A stretch of 64,000 nucleotides of DNA from Arenibacter algicola (lineage in GTDB: Bacteria; Bacteroidota; Bacteroidia; Flavobacteriales; Flavobacteriaceae): NCBI RefSeq assembly GCF_018860365.1, contig NZ_JAHKPO010000013.1, positions 310,001 to 374,000 on the forward strand, given 5' to 3'. Within the stretch, counting starts at the first letter, position 1. Each line of letters starts with the position of its first letter. The position numbers and the translations under genes are program-made. Below the pieces are notes generated by a model that saw nothing but the letters and a program-made list of their open reading frames with translations, searched no databases and was not told the origin of the DNA. Below, one piece after another: positions 8,101 to 17,765 of this stretch.

Positions 8101-9684
8101 ATGAACACAAAGAATATATATAAAACTATATTATTAAACCTTACAATGGGTTTATTGTTATTGGGTTGTACTAAAGATTTTTTAGATAGGAATGATTTAA
8201 ATGGGCTGGCAGAAGGTAATTTTTTTAAAACAGAAAGTGATGCTACTCAGGCATTGAATGCTGTTTACGGGGTTTTACAGGAAAACACCTTTACGCTTTA
8301 TGCACCTTTGTTAGGTTCAGCCACCGATGAGATAGTAAGAGGGCCTGGGAGTCAAGGTTTTTCTGATTTATCAGATGGTACGGAAGCTCCAGGTAATTCT
8401 GACACAGCTATCCAGAGACGTTGGAACCATTGTTATGAGGGGGTTTTTAGAGCCAACTACTTTATAGAAAATGTCCAGAACGTTGAAATGGATGAGGCAT
8501 TAAAGAATAAAATGGTGGCGGAAGCCCGTTTTTTAAGAGGGTTTTTCCATGCCAATCTTGTACCATATTTTGGAGATGTGCCCTTGTTGCTTAATACTGT
8601 GTCCATAGATGAGGCAGTTGATATGGTTAGAACTCCAAAAGCAGATGTTATGGCTTCAGCCATTAGTGATATTCGATTTGGAATCGATAATTTACCAACA
8701 ACGGTATCAGAAAATGGTCGATTGACAAAAGGAGCAGCAGCTGGCTTTTTAGCTCGTGTTCTTTTGAATGAAAAAAATTATGATGCAACTATAAATGTGA
8801 CGCAAGATATAATAAATGGGGTATATGGTTCTTACAGTTTATTTCCAAACTTTTCAACTCTTTTGTATGAGGAGAATGAAGGCAATTCGGAAATATTATT
8901 TGATATTCATTTTAGTAATGTAGAACCTAGTGTTGGTGAGTCTATTAATTGGCATTCAGTAACGCAGTCTTCAGCTCAAGGTTCTGCTACTTTTAAAGAA
9001 TTAGTGGACGCTTTTGAAAGCACTAATGGACTTACGATAGATGATCCCAATAATACCTTATTTGATTCTGCAGATGAATATGCAAATAGGGATCCAAGAC
9101 TTTGGGCATCCATTCAATATCCAGGTGCAGTTTACGGCATTAAGGATAATGATGGTAATTTCATATATAACAGAGGTGTTTGGCCTGCGTGGCTAACTGG
9201 TGATTCTAATGATTTTCCATGGTCCAATCCCTATCACATGAAAAAATATCTAAATCCGTTGACAGATCCTCCTAGACAGGATGGACTTACGTTGCCTGAT
9301 GGCACCAATTTTGTAGTAGTTCGTTTTGCAGATGTTTTGTTAATGTTTGCAGAAGCAAAAATAGAATCTGGATCTATTGATCAATCTGTTTTAGATGCTA
9401 TCAACACTGTGAGGGCACGGGCATATGGTACAATTAAAGAAGATACTTCCAATTACCCTGCAATAACAACAATGGATCAAGCGGAATTAAGGGTTATTTT
9501 GAGAAGGGAAAGGAGGGTAGAATTGGCATTTGAAGGATTGCGCTGGTTAGACTTAGTTAGATGGGGTACTCTAAAGGAGGCTAAAGCTGCAGTGGGCAAA
9601 GGGTGGCAAGCCAATATTTGGCCAATACCTGAATCTGAAATAGAGCGCGCAAAAGGCCTGACACAAAATGCACCTTGGAACTAA
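8101..9684 (+). CDS. susD: SusD/RagB glycan-binding lipoprotein
   Basis: A surface lipoprotein of 527 residues that captures glycan chains for SusC. I chose the ATG at 8101 because it gives a clean lipoprotein signal (MNTKNIYK..., LLLLGC, lipidated Cys at residue 23), whereas the earlier in-frame ATG at 8077 lies inside susC. SusD hallmarks seen: FFKTESDATQALNAVYG near the N terminus, FLRGFFHANLVPYFGDVPL in the middle (TPR-like part), LRRERRVELAFEGLRWLDLVRW and the IWPIPESE end. It is 13 bp downstream of susC and followed by a strong terminator at 9769, so susCD is one transcription unit separate from the enzyme genes. Confidence 0.95.
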   Translation: MNTKNIYKTILLNLTMGLLLLGCTKDFLDRNDLNGLAEGNFFKTESDATQALNAVYGVLQENTFTLYAPLLGSATDEIVRGPGSQGFSDLSDGTEAPGNSDTAIQRRWNHCYEGVFRANYFIENVQNVEMDEALKNKMVAEARFLRGFFHANLVPYFGDVPLLLNTVSIDEAVDMVRTPKADVMASAISDIRFGIDNLPTTVSENGRLTKGAAAGFLARVLLNEKNYDATINVTQDIINGVYGSYSLFPNFSTLLYEENEGNSEILFDIHFSNVEPSVGESINWHSVTQSSAQGSATFKELVDAFESTNGLTIDDPNNTLFDSADEYANRDPRLWASIQYPGAVYGIKDNDGNFIYNRGVWPAWLTGDSNDFPWSNPYHMKKYLNPLTDPPRQDGLTLPDGTNFVVVRFADVLLMFAEAKIESGSIDQSVLDAINTVRARAYGTIKEDTSNYPAITTMDQAELRVILRRERRVELAFEGLRWLDLVRWGTLKEAKAAVGKGWQANIWPIPESEIERAKGLTQNAPWN

Positions 9685-9768
9685 TTAATATTTTTCAATC
9701 TTAACGATGAAAATATTCAATACCCTAGGTATTAAAAAGGAGGTTTTGAATTAATTTATTTTTTAAAA

Positions 9769-9793
9769 GGGCAGACCCAATTGTCTGCCCTTT
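9769..9793 (+). terminator. Terminator of the susCD unit
   Basis: Perfect stem GGGCAGAC (9769-9776) and GTCTGCCC (9783-9790), six-base loop, extended by A/T pairs on both sides, followed by TTT. Confidence 0.85.
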
Positions 9794-9941
9794 ATTACCT
9801 CCTAATCCTTATTCCTATACCTGCCAAGTTTTGGCATTACCTGGGTAGTATAAGGGGTTTTTCCATATCGTTAGATTTTTTTAATGTCGTGAAAAATTTA
9901 TCAAAATATAGCGTTAAACTCATGGTCTAAGCAAAAAACGT

Positions 9942-9966
9942 ACCACTAGTGGTGCTTTTACTAGTG
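9942..9966. promoter_or_regulatory. Candidate operator: palindrome plus half-site
   Basis: A perfect 12-bp palindrome ACCACTAGTGGT (9942-9953) is followed after seven bases by a second partial copy, ACTAGTGG (9959-9966 region). It lies ~115 bp before the first sulfatase start, in a 394-bp gap that otherwise holds only the susD terminator and AT-rich DNA. Palindrome plus half-site suggests a dimeric regulator, but no regulator is linked to it here. Confidence 0.35.
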
Positions 9967-10077
9967 GCAACATCAATATCCTTTATCTATTTTTAAAATT
10001 TTTAAAAATGATTTTTTTAGAAAAAGTCTAGGGATTCATAAAAGCAAATTAAACACCATCTAAAGTTTTTTATACAT

Positions 10078-11658
10078 ATGAAAAAAGTATTCAATTTTAT
10101 TACAATACTGTTCGTTTTCTCCCAACTCTCTGTCCACGCCCAAAGGAATAAGGCAACGACAGAAAAAAGAGCAGCCCAAAACCCCAATATCATCTACATC
10201 CTTGCAGATGACCTGGGTTATGGCGATGTTAAAGCTTTTAACCCCGAAGGTAAAATTGCCACCCCAAACTTGGACGCTATGGCGGCCAATGGGGTCAAGT
10301 TTACCGATGCCCATACTTCATCGGCGGTATGTTCTCCAACTCGCTACGGGATATTGACCGGTCGATATAATTGGAGAACCTCCTTGAAGAGCTTTGTGTT
10401 AAGCGGTTATTCAAAATCCTTGATAAAACAAGAACGTACCACCATTGCCGAAATGCTTAAAACACAGGGCTACAATACAGCCTACGTAGGCAAATGGCAC
10501 TTGGGCTGGGACTGGGATATTCAGGATAAGAATCCCAACTTAGAGCATAATAAACTTAATGCAAACCCAGAGGTGAACTTTGCCTCTCCCGTTAAAAATG
10601 GCCCAGCTACCCATGGGTTCGACTATTCCTTTGGTTTTTGTGGCTCCCTTGATATGGCGCCCTATGTATATGTGGAGAACGATATGCCTACTATGGTGCC
10701 GACCAAGACCACCGTATCGGTCGATGAAAAAGGCATTTGGAGAAAAGGACCTACTTCAGACGATTTTGTTCATGCTACCGTGCTTCAGGATCTGACGGAC
10801 AAGGCCGTTAAATATATCGATGAAAAGGCCAAGGGCAAATCCCCGTTCTTCTTATATTTCCCATTGCCCGCACCACACACACCCATTTTACCAACCACGG
10901 AATTTTTGGGCAAGAGCAATACCAATATGTACGGCGATTTTGTAATGCAGGTAGATGATGTGGTAGGCCAAATAAGGGCCGCCCTTAAAAAACAGGGCAT
11001 ATCCGAAAATACCCTCTTGGTGTTTACCAGTGACAATGGCTGTTCTCCAAAGGCCGATTTTGAAGAGCTTGCCAAAGTAGACCATGATCCCAGCTATACT
11101 TTTAGGGGAACCAAAGCCGATATTTTTGAAGGAGGGCACCATGTACCTTTTATAGTAGAATGGCCTAATAAGGCTCCAAAAAATACAAGTACGGACAAAA
11201 TTATCTGTACCACCGATTTTTTTGCCACTTGCGCAGAATTGACAGGGTATAAAATTAAAGATACCGAGGCGGAGGATAGTTATAGTATGCTGTCTCTTAT
11301 ACAAGGGAAAAAGGATGAGGAAATACGTGAATATACCGTACATCATTCCATAAATGGATCTTTTGCCATCAGACAGGGCTCTTGGAAATTAAGTGTTTGT
11401 CCAGGTTCCGGAGGTTGGAGCTACCCAAGGCCACAGGATATAAAACAAGAGAAACTGGATTTGCCCGCTATGCAGCTATACAATTTGGCGGCCGATATTG
11501 GGGAAACAAAAAATTTGATAGCCCAATTCCCGGAGAAGGCGGCAGAGCTTAAGTTGGCCCTTAAAAAAATCATTCTTGATGGAAGGAGTACGCCTGGAGC
11601 CAAACAGGAAAATGATGGTATGCAAGGTTGGGAGCAAATTGAAGAAATTATTAATTAA
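10078..11658 (+). CDS. S1 family sulfatase (Cys-type), secreted
   Basis: A 526-residue alkaline-phosphatase-fold sulfatase with a cleavable signal peptide (SVHAQ, residues 18-22) and no lipobox. Active-site features seen: metal-binding ADDLGYGD (Asp 44-45), formylglycine consensus CSPTR (Cys85 to Arg89), GKWHLG (Lys139, His141), PAPHTP and the FTSDNG metal-binding motif. Family knowledge: Cys85 must be oxidised to formylglycine by a maturation enzyme before it can remove sulfate esters from algal sugars. It is the first enzyme gene of the locus, preceded by the palindrome at 9942 and separated from the next sulfatase by a repeat-containing 247-bp gap. The specific sulfate position cannot be read from sequence. 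Confidence 0.93.
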   Translation: MKKVFNFITILFVFSQLSVHAQRNKATTEKRAAQNPNIIYILADDLGYGDVKAFNPEGKIATPNLDAMAANGVKFTDAHTSSAVCSPTRYGILTGRYNWRTSLKSFVLSGYSKSLIKQERTTIAEMLKTQGYNTAYVGKWHLGWDWDIQDKNPNLEHNKLNANPEVNFASPVKNGPATHGFDYSFGFCGSLDMAPYVYVENDMPTMVPTKTTVSVDEKGIWRKGPTSDDFVHATVLQDLTDKAVKYIDEKAKGKSPFFLYFPLPAPHTPILPTTEFLGKSNTNMYGDFVMQVDDVVGQIRAALKKQGISENTLLVFTSDNGCSPKADFEELAKVDHDPSYTFRGTKADIFEGGHHVPFIVEWPNKAPKNTSTDKIICTTDFFATCAELTGYKIKDTEAEDSYSMLSLIQGKKDEEIREYTVHHSINGSFAIRQGSWKLSVCPGSGGWSYPRPQDIKQEKLDLPAMQLYNLAADIGETKNLIAQFPEKAAELKLALKKIILDGRSTPGAKQENDGMQGWEQIEEIIN

Positions 11659-11741
11659 GGTGAGTTCGGTTGGTTTTTAATTGTTAATGATTTTTTTAGG
11701 TTAATGTTGTCGGGTCGAGCCTGCCTCGTCGGCAGACGGGC

Positions 11742-11792
11742 GCAGTCGAGACCTCATTTTAACTATATAATTGTTGAAAACCTCTCGACTGC
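11742..11792. repeat. Inverted repeat of flavobacterial intergenic type
   Basis: GCAGTCGAGA (11742-11751) and its exact complement TCTCGACTGC (11783-11792) are separated by 31 bases. They sit in a wider GC-richer patch (about 11712-11810) with more TCGAG/GCC palindromes, unlike the AT-rich surroundings. It falls between two sulfatase genes and may act as a terminator or mRNA end. Confidence 0.6.
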
Positions 11793-11905
11793 ACTCGAGG
11801 AGACATGAGCATTAGCTTTAATTAATTTATAATCAATTATTTACATTTATTTTTAAATCAAATTCACGATAATTAAATTTTCAACAATTCAAACTACACA
11901 AGTCC

Positions 11906-13495
11906 ATGCGAAGATTTTATATATCCATTCTCTCTTGTATAACAGTATTACATGTTTCCTGTCAAAAACAGGAAAGTAAGGGGCAACCCAATATTGTTTT
12001 CATCCTTGCCGATGATTTGGGCTATACAGATCTGAGTTGTATGGGCAGCACTTACTATGAAACACCCAACATAGACAGGATAGCAGATCAAGGAACCATT
12101 TTTACCAATGGGTATGCCGCCAGTAGGGTCTGTAGTCCCTCACGGGCAAGTATTATGTCCGGTAAATTTACTGCCAGGCATGATATTACCGTACATATTG
12201 GGTCCCCTTCCGGTGAAGCATGGCGAAAAAGGAATCGTTTTACAAAACTGCTTCCTGCAAAATATACCCATAACCTGCCCAAGGAGTATATTACCATGCC
12301 CGAAGCGTTGAAACAGCACGGTTATAAAACATTTTTTGCCGGAAAATGGCATTTGGGGGACAAGGGTTCATGGCCCGAAGATCATGGATTTGATATCAAC
12401 GTTGGCGGCTGGACGTCCGGAGGGCCAAGGGGAGGTTATTTTTCTCCCTATGAAAATCCGAATTTGGAAAACCTGAAGGATGGGGAGAACCTCTCGCATC
12501 GCCTTGCCAAGGAAACGGTGAAATTCATTCAAGAAAATAATCCTCAGAAAACCGGAAAACCCTTTTTTGCCTATCTCTCCTTTTATGCAGTGCATTCGCC
12601 CATTCAGACCACTCAGGAAAAATGGAAGAAATACCGGGACAAGGCAGTGCAACAAGGAGTGGCGAAAAGCGCCTATAGCATGGGAAAATTTTTGCCCATT
12701 CGCCAGGTGCAGGACAACCCAATTTATGCTGGCTTGGTAGAGCAAATGGATGAGGCTGTTGGGCAGGTGCTTTCAGCACTCGAAGAGTTGGGGCTTGAGG
12801 AAAATACCATTATTGTGTTTACGTCCGACAATGGAGGGGTGGCAGCGGGGGATAATTTTTCTACCACTAACAAACCTTTGCGTGCTGGTAAAGGATATCA
12901 GTTTGAGGGAGGTATAAGGGAACCCTATTTTATCAAAATTCCTGGTCTCTCCAAGGGAGGTGATAGAATTGACTATCCCGTTTCCGGAACAGATTTTTAT
13001 CCCACATTCTTGGAGTTGGCAGGTGCCCAACAGCTTCCAAAACAACATAGTGATGGCATTAGCCTTCTCCCTTTGTTTAAAGGGGAACCATTGGCCGAGC
13101 GTGCCCTTATCTGGCACTTCCCGCACTACGGTAACCAAGGGGGGGAACCTTCTTCCATTATTCGTAGGGGCAACTGGAAACTTATTCATTACTATGAGGA
13201 TGGAAGAAAAGAACTCTATAACCTGTCTAAAGACCTTGGTGAGACAACGGATGTTGCGGCGGACTATCCTGATAAGGTACAGGAACTTAACAAGGAGTTG
13301 TTTAATTATCTAAAAGAGGTGGGGGCCAAATACGCAAAGCCCGATCCTGAATATTCAGAAGAAAAGGCTAGGGAGTTTTTGTACAAAATGCAATATGAAA
13401 AGATGCCTGCACTGGAAAAACAACGGATGGAAATGTTATCCAATGATTTTGATCCCAACAACAACTGGTGGGGCAGTATGGAGACCAAAGATTAA
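11906..13495 (+). CDS. S1 family sulfatase (Cys-type), lipoprotein
   Basis: A 529-residue sulfatase with a lipoprotein-type signal (LHVSC, Cys19). Motifs: ADDLGYTD (Asp 36-37), CSPSR (Cys76 to Arg80), GKWHLG, SFYAVHSPIQ and FTSDNGG, all intact. The C-terminal part reads ALIWHFPHYGNQGGEPSS, typical of one group of exo-acting algal sulfatases. Its last ~50 codons (from about 13345) recur almost exactly in the remnant at 15674-15822, showing that this gene and the GH97 gene behind it form a duplicated unit. It ends 22 bp before the GH97 start, so the two are co-transcribed. Substrate unknown; context suggests sulfated fucose or galactose residues. Confidence 0.93.
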   Translation: MRRFYISILSCITVLHVSCQKQESKGQPNIVFILADDLGYTDLSCMGSTYYETPNIDRIADQGTIFTNGYAASRVCSPSRASIMSGKFTARHDITVHIGSPSGEAWRKRNRFTKLLPAKYTHNLPKEYITMPEALKQHGYKTFFAGKWHLGDKGSWPEDHGFDINVGGWTSGGPRGGYFSPYENPNLENLKDGENLSHRLAKETVKFIQENNPQKTGKPFFAYLSFYAVHSPIQTTQEKWKKYRDKAVQQGVAKSAYSMGKFLPIRQVQDNPIYAGLVEQMDEAVGQVLSALEELGLEENTIIVFTSDNGGVAAGDNFSTTNKPLRAGKGYQFEGGIREPYFIKIPGLSKGGDRIDYPVSGTDFYPTFLELAGAQQLPKQHSDGISLLPLFKGEPLAERALIWHFPHYGNQGGEPSSIIRRGNWKLIHYYEDGRKELYNLSKDLGETTDVAADYPDKVQELNKELFNYLKEVGAKYAKPDPEYSEEKAREFLYKMQYEKMPALEKQRMEMLSNDFDPNNNWWGSMETKD

Positions 13496-13619
13496 AAATG
13501 TAAAAATTAAAATTATAATGATAGTGCGAAGAATCTTCTTTATTATTGCCTTGCTGACAGGGTTGGTGTCCTGCCAAAAATCCCTTGATAATTTCAACTT
13601 AACTTCCCCAGATGGTAAT
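13367..13619 (+). repeat. Direct repeat, copy 1 (pairs with 15694-15946)
   Basis: About 253 bp covering the sulfatase 3' end, the intergenic spacer and the first ~34 codons of the GH97 gene. It recurs at a constant offset of 2327 bp with no indels and, by eye, about nine in ten bases identical; the spacer itself is identical. Confidence 0.9.
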
Positions 13620-15446
13620 ATTGACTTGAGAATTTCATTGATTGATAGTACCCTTACTTATCAGCTTAATTGGTCTGGAAAAGAAATACTTGGAATTTCT
13701 GAATTGGAAATATTCACTGAGTCTGCAGTAACTGTATTGGATTCCCGGATTGTTGAACACGATAGTACATGGACTACTGCGTGGGGGCAGCAAAGTAGCA
13801 TCAGGGACCATTATAAAGAACTTCAATTGGATTTAAATATCGATGGAGTGGGAGGGAAAATGCTGGCGAGGGCCTATAACGAAGGTGTGGCTTTCCGTTT
13901 TGTGCTTGCAGATGGTCCAAAACCAAAGGAGGCAGTACTTAGTTGTTCGTACGCCTTGCCAGATGGGAGTGCCTTTTTTGCGCCTCGGGGTGAACACGAA
14001 CCTATGGGCCCCCTTAGCCTTAAGGATTTAAACACCTATCATTCAGGAGAAATGGATAAGGGTCTAAAAACAACAATTAGTGTGCCTTTACTTGTTGAAA
14101 CACCAGACCATTTGTATATAGCGCTTTTGGAATCGGACTTGTATGCAGCAAATGGCTTTAAGTCTATGAATCTTGGAGTTAATTTGGAGGCTGGAAATGT
14201 TGAATCTATTAACAAAGTTGAATTAAGTGAGGAAGGTCTTACTACACCATGGAGGTTAATTCTTTTAGGCAAATCTGCTGGCGATTTAGTAGTAAACACC
14301 ACTGCTATAAACTTGGCAACCCCATGTCAATTAGAGAATACAGACTGGATAAGACCAGGAAAGTGTTTATGGGATTTCCGTGTAAATGGATATACCGCTC
14401 CTGATGGTTTCGTCTATGGGATCAATACAGAAAGTTACCTTCGTTTTATTGACTATGCGGCTGCTACAAGTATTGAGTATTTTATGATCGATGGTGGATG
14501 GTATAGCGGGCATTCTGATGGAGAATTCAAAGTTAAGGAGGATCTAGATATTGCCAGAGTCATGGATTACGCGAAGGAAAAAAAAGTTGATGTTATTTTA
14601 TATTATGACAGAAAAAGAGGGGATTTTGGGGACACTCAATTATATCCCTATTTTCAATCGCTCGGCGCCAAAGGGATAAAGTATGGATTTATGGGTGATA
14701 ACCCGGACTTTTCTCGAGGAGCCATTAAGAAAAGTGCTGAAAGTGAGTTGCTCATCGACTTTCATGATGGGCCAGTTCCTTTTACCGGTATACACAGGAC
14801 CTTTCCAAACGCAGTCACCCGCGAATATTGTCACGCCCAACAAGATTCAAGAAGAGCCTTTACTCCCGAGTCCTTTATTAAAATGGCATTGATTAATGCC
14901 ATAACGGGTCCATTGGATATGAACAACGGTAATTTTGATATAACGGGGATAAATAGTGGTTTGCGGCATAAAAGCCCGCTTGAAACAAATACTTATTATT
15001 CAACAGTGGCCTCTGAAGCCGCCCGAACGCTAGTAATTTTCAGTGGATTGGTTTGTATTCCTGATGCCCCTGAGGCATACGAATCCAAGAAAGATCTATT
15101 TGAATTTATCCAAAAACAACCTGTAGGGAAATGGAACGAAACCCGAATTCTTCATTCAAAAATTGGGGAGTACATCACAACTGCCCGACGCCATGGGAAA
15201 GATTGGTTTATTGGCAGTGTGTACAACCAACAGGGTGGGGAATTGGATATTGAGCTCAACTTTCTGGATGCAGGGACGGAGTATAAGGTAACGTATTATG
15301 AAGATGCCCCAGAAACCCATTGTAAGACCAATCCAGAAGCTTACCAAGTGAGGAATGGTAAAGTAAAAAAGGATGATGTAATTAGGGCAATAATGGCCCC
15401 TGGTGGGGGACATTGTATCTGGATAAGGCCTGTATGGAGTGAATAA
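13518..15446 (+). CDS. GH97-like glycoside hydrolase, lipoprotein (copy A)
   Basis: A 642-residue GH97-type protein. The start at 13518 gives a lipoprotein signal (LLTGLVSC, Cys about 20); an earlier in-frame ATG at 13395 lies inside the sulfatase gene and is rejected. Order: N-terminal beta-sandwich (to about residue 280, with [10 protein letters not shown] and [12 protein letters not shown]), TIM barrel (KCLWDFRVNGYTAPDG, YFMIDGGWY, ILYYDRKRG), C-terminal beta domain (GGGHCIWIRP). GH97 enzymes are alpha-galactosidases (retaining) or alpha-glucosidases (inverting). The barrel strand that carries the retaining Asp nucleophile (normally VKVDFMD) reads IKYGFMGD here, with Gly390 in that place. 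So it is either an inverting enzyme or a divergent clade. Sits 22 bp after the sulfatase; paralogue follows at 15845. Confidence 0.88.
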   Translation: MIVRRIFFIIALLTGLVSCQKSLDNFNLTSPDGNIDLRISLIDSTLTYQLNWSGKEILGISELEIFTESAVTVLDSRIVEHDSTWTTAWGQQSSIRDHYKELQLDLNIDGVGGKMLARAYNEGVAFRFVLADGPKPKEAVLSCSYALPDGSAFFAPRGEHEPMGPLSLKDLNTYHSGEMDKGLKTTISVPLLVETPDHLYIALLESDLYAANGFKSMNLGVNLEAGNVESINKVELSEEGLTTPWRLILLGKSAGDLVVNTTAINLATPCQLENTDWIRPGKCLWDFRVNGYTAPDGFVYGINTESYLRFIDYAAATSIEYFMIDGGWYSGHSDGEFKVKEDLDIARVMDYAKEKKVDVILYYDRKRGDFGDTQLYPYFQSLGAKGIKYGFMGDNPDFSRGAIKKSAESELLIDFHDGPVPFTGIHRTFPNAVTREYCHAQQDSRRAFTPESFIKMALINAITGPLDMNNGNFDITGINSGLRHKSPLETNTYYSTVASEAARTLVIFSGLVCIPDAPEAYESKKDLFEFIQKQPVGKWNETRILHSKIGEYITTARRHGKDWFIGSVYNQQGGELDIELNFLDAGTEYKVTYYEDAPETHCKTNPEAYQVRNGKVKKDDVIRAIMAPGGGHCIWIRPVWSE

Positions 15447-15457
15447 ACATTAATTAA

Positions 15458-15822
15458 ATGACATTGGTAGATCTGTTTCATATACTTTTGGTTTTGGCTG
15501 ATATTCCAATTCGCTCCCACTACCATGCCGATGGCGTAAGTTTTGAACCGATACCTAAAGAAAATAGTATAAGGATAAGATACCCAGTTTTATCAATATC
15601 CATATGATCAAGTTGGGGAGAACCTTGTTCGACTATCGGATAAAATTGTGGAGCAAAATATGCACGGCCTACCTTGTTTATTCAGAAAAAGAGGCCAGGG
15701 AGTTTTTGCATAAAATGCAATATGACAAGATGCCTGCACTGGAAAAACAACGTATCGACCTGTTATCCAATGATTTTGACCCCAAAAACAACTGGTGGGG
15801 CAGTATGGAGACCAAAGATTAA
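15458..15822 (+). pseudogene. 3' remnant of a duplicated sulfatase gene
   Basis: Between the two GH97 genes lies a broken sulfatase tail. From 15458 one frame reads VDLFHILLVLADIP...HADGVSFEPI, which matches the C-terminal region DFYPTFLELAG...HSDGISLLPL of the sulfatase at 11906; a stop follows near 15604. Another frame shows WGEPCSTIG, matching GGEPSSIIR. About 40 codons are then missing, and from about 15674 the frame is nearly identical to the last 47 codons of the intact gene (AREFLHKMQYDKMPALEKQR to the end WWGSMETKD). The remnant therefore has a deletion, at least one frameshift and no N-terminal or active-site region. It cannot encode a working sulfatase. Confidence 0.85.
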
Positions 15823-15946
15823 AAATGTAAAAATTAAAATTATAATGATTATGCGAAGAATATTCTTTTTTATTGCCTTGCTGACAGCGTTGGTATCTTG
15901 CCAAAAATCCCTGGATAATATCAACCTTACTTCTCCAGATGGTAAT
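15694..15946 (+). repeat. Direct repeat, copy 2 (pairs with 13367-13619)
   Basis: Second copy of the sulfatase-tail/spacer/GH97-head segment. The bases around the junction (stop codon, ~20 bp spacer, GH97 start) are the same in both copies, marking a tandem duplication or later gene conversion. Confidence 0.9.
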
Positions 15947-17761
15947 AGTTCCATAGGGATACAGCTTGTTGATAATAAGTTGAATTATCAGGTTGGCTCT
16001 CAAGGTGTAGAACTTGTCGGGACTTCGGAATTGGAAATAGTACCGAACGCGAAGGTGACCATCTTGGATGCCACAGAAATTGAAAACGACGATAGCTGGA
16101 ATCCGGTTTGGGGGCAGCATAGCAGCATCCGTGACCATTATAAAGAACTTCAATTGGATCTAAATATCGATGGAGTAGAGGGAAAATTGTTGGCCAGGGC
16201 GTATAATGAAGGAGTTGCTTTTAGATTTGTCCTCAACGAAGGCGAAAAACCAAAGGAGGCCATTTTTAAATGCACTTACAATTTGCCCAACGGCAGTAAT
16301 TATTTTACACCAGCAGGCGAAAGTGAACCATTGGGCCCCTTGGATTATAAAGGACTCACCGATTATTTACAGGACAAAGGTCCTAAAAAAGGAAAAATTA
16401 GTGTGCCTTTAGTGGTTGAATCTACAGACCAATCCTTTATGGCATTATTGGAGTCGGATCTTTATGTGGCCAATGGTATGGATCCCATGCATCTTGATGT
16501 TGGGGGGATGGAAGGAAAAATTGCATCAATTAACAAAGTAGTATTAAGTGAAAAGGAATGGACCAGTCCTTGGCGGGTAATTCTTTTTGGGAAATCGGCT
16601 GGCGACCTTGTGGTGAACACAGTGCCCATCAATTTGGCAAGTCCGTCCAAACTTGATAATACGGATTGGATAAAGCCCGGAAAGACCTTGTGGGATTGGC
16701 GGGTTCATGGTTACACCGCTCCTGATGGGTTTGTGTATGGCATTAATACCGAAAGCTATTTCCGTTTCATCGACTTTGCCGCTGAAAAGGGAATCGACTA
16801 TTTTCTTATCGATGATTCCTGGTATAAGGAGGTAACCAAAGGGCATTTTGAGCTTTCTGATAAACTGGACCTGAAAAAGGTAATCGATTATGCCGCGGAA
16901 AAGGAGGTAGATCTAATGTTGTATTATGACAGGAGGCATGGAGAATATGGGGATGATGAACTTTTTCCTTATTACCAGTCTTTGGGAATGAAAGGCATCA
17001 AATACGGATTTATGGGCAGTAATGTGGATTTTACCAGGGAGGCCATTCAGAAAAGTGCAGCAAGTGAGTTGCTGATCGATTTCCATGACAGTCCGGTACC
17101 TTTTACAGGAATACGACGTTCCTACCCTAATGCCATTACTCGGGAATACTGCCATGCCCAGCAAGATTCACGTAGGGCCTTTACACCCGAGTCGTTCATT
17201 AAAATGGCACTGATAAACGCCATCACCGGTCCTTTGGATATGAACAACGGCAATTTTGATCTAACGGGGATCAACAGTGGGCTACGACAAAAAGGCCCAC
17301 GGGAAACAAATACTTATTTTTCAACCGTGACCTCCGAAGCAGCTAGAACGCTTATCATTTTCAGTGGTTTGGTCTGTATCCCAGATGCCCCGGAAGCTTA
17401 TGAAGCCAAGGCCGATCTTTTCGAATTTATTCAAAAATTGCCTGTTGGGAAATGGGACGAGAGCAAGATCCTGCATTCCAAAATAGGCGAATATATTACA
17501 ACGGCAAGGCGCCACGGTAAAGAATGGTTTATTGGAAGCGTTTATAACCAACAGGGAGGAACTCTGGACATTGATCTCGACGTTTTGGAGGCCGATAAAG
17601 AATACGATATCACCTTTTATGAAGACACTAGTGAAACCCATTGTAAGACCAATCCAGAAGCTTACCAGGTTAGGAACGGCAAAGTTAAAAAAGGAGATGT
17701 TATTAAGGCCGTAATGGCACCGGGAGGCGGACATTGTATGTGGATTAGACCTATTAAATAA
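15845..17761 (+). CDS. GH97-like glycoside hydrolase, lipoprotein (copy B)
   Basis: A 638-residue paralogue of the preceding GH97-like protein, starting at the ATG equivalent to that of copy A (lipobox ALVSC). Domain order is the same: N-terminal beta-sandwich, TIM barrel ([34 protein letters not shown]), C-terminal domain ([10 protein letters not shown]). The two copies agree at about nine in ten residues over the barrel end (NA(V/I)[13 protein letters not shown] onward) but much less in the N-terminal domain, so substrate specificity may have moved apart. As in copy A, Gly (residue 388, KYGFMG) occupies the place of the retaining nucleophile. Only 4 bp separate it from the next sulfatase, so they are translated from one message. 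Confidence 0.88.
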   Translation: MIMRRIFFFIALLTALVSCQKSLDNINLTSPDGNSSIGIQLVDNKLNYQVGSQGVELVGTSELEIVPNAKVTILDATEIENDDSWNPVWGQHSSIRDHYKELQLDLNIDGVEGKLLARAYNEGVAFRFVLNEGEKPKEAIFKCTYNLPNGSNYFTPAGESEPLGPLDYKGLTDYLQDKGPKKGKISVPLVVESTDQSFMALLESDLYVANGMDPMHLDVGGMEGKIASINKVVLSEKEWTSPWRVILFGKSAGDLVVNTVPINLASPSKLDNTDWIKPGKTLWDWRVHGYTAPDGFVYGINTESYFRFIDFAAEKGIDYFLIDDSWYKEVTKGHFELSDKLDLKKVIDYAAEKEVDLMLYYDRRHGEYGDDELFPYYQSLGMKGIKYGFMGSNVDFTREAIQKSAASELLIDFHDSPVPFTGIRRSYPNAITREYCHAQQDSRRAFTPESFIKMALINAITGPLDMNNGNFDLTGINSGLRQKGPRETNTYFSTVTSEAARTLIIFSGLVCIPDAPEAYEAKADLFEFIQKLPVGKWDESKILHSKIGEYITTARRHGKEWFIGSVYNQQGGTLDIDLDVLEADKEYDITFYEDTSETHCKTNPEAYQVRNGKVKKGDVIKAVMAPGGGHCMWIRPIK

Positions 17762-17765
17762 GAAA

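Noticed and set aside
10888-11346. 152-codon open frame on the minus strand inside the first sulfatase
   Set aside because: Lies fully inside a strong sulfatase gene and shows no domain; antisense shadow.
12960-13313. 117-codon open frame inside the second sulfatase
   Set aside because: Alternate-frame shadow; the other frame contains the conserved sulfatase C-terminal domain.
15604-15822. Possible small gene between the GH97 genes
   Set aside because: Its tail is a copy of the sulfatase 3' end and its head is out-of-frame sulfatase remnant, so it is annotated as part of the pseudogene.
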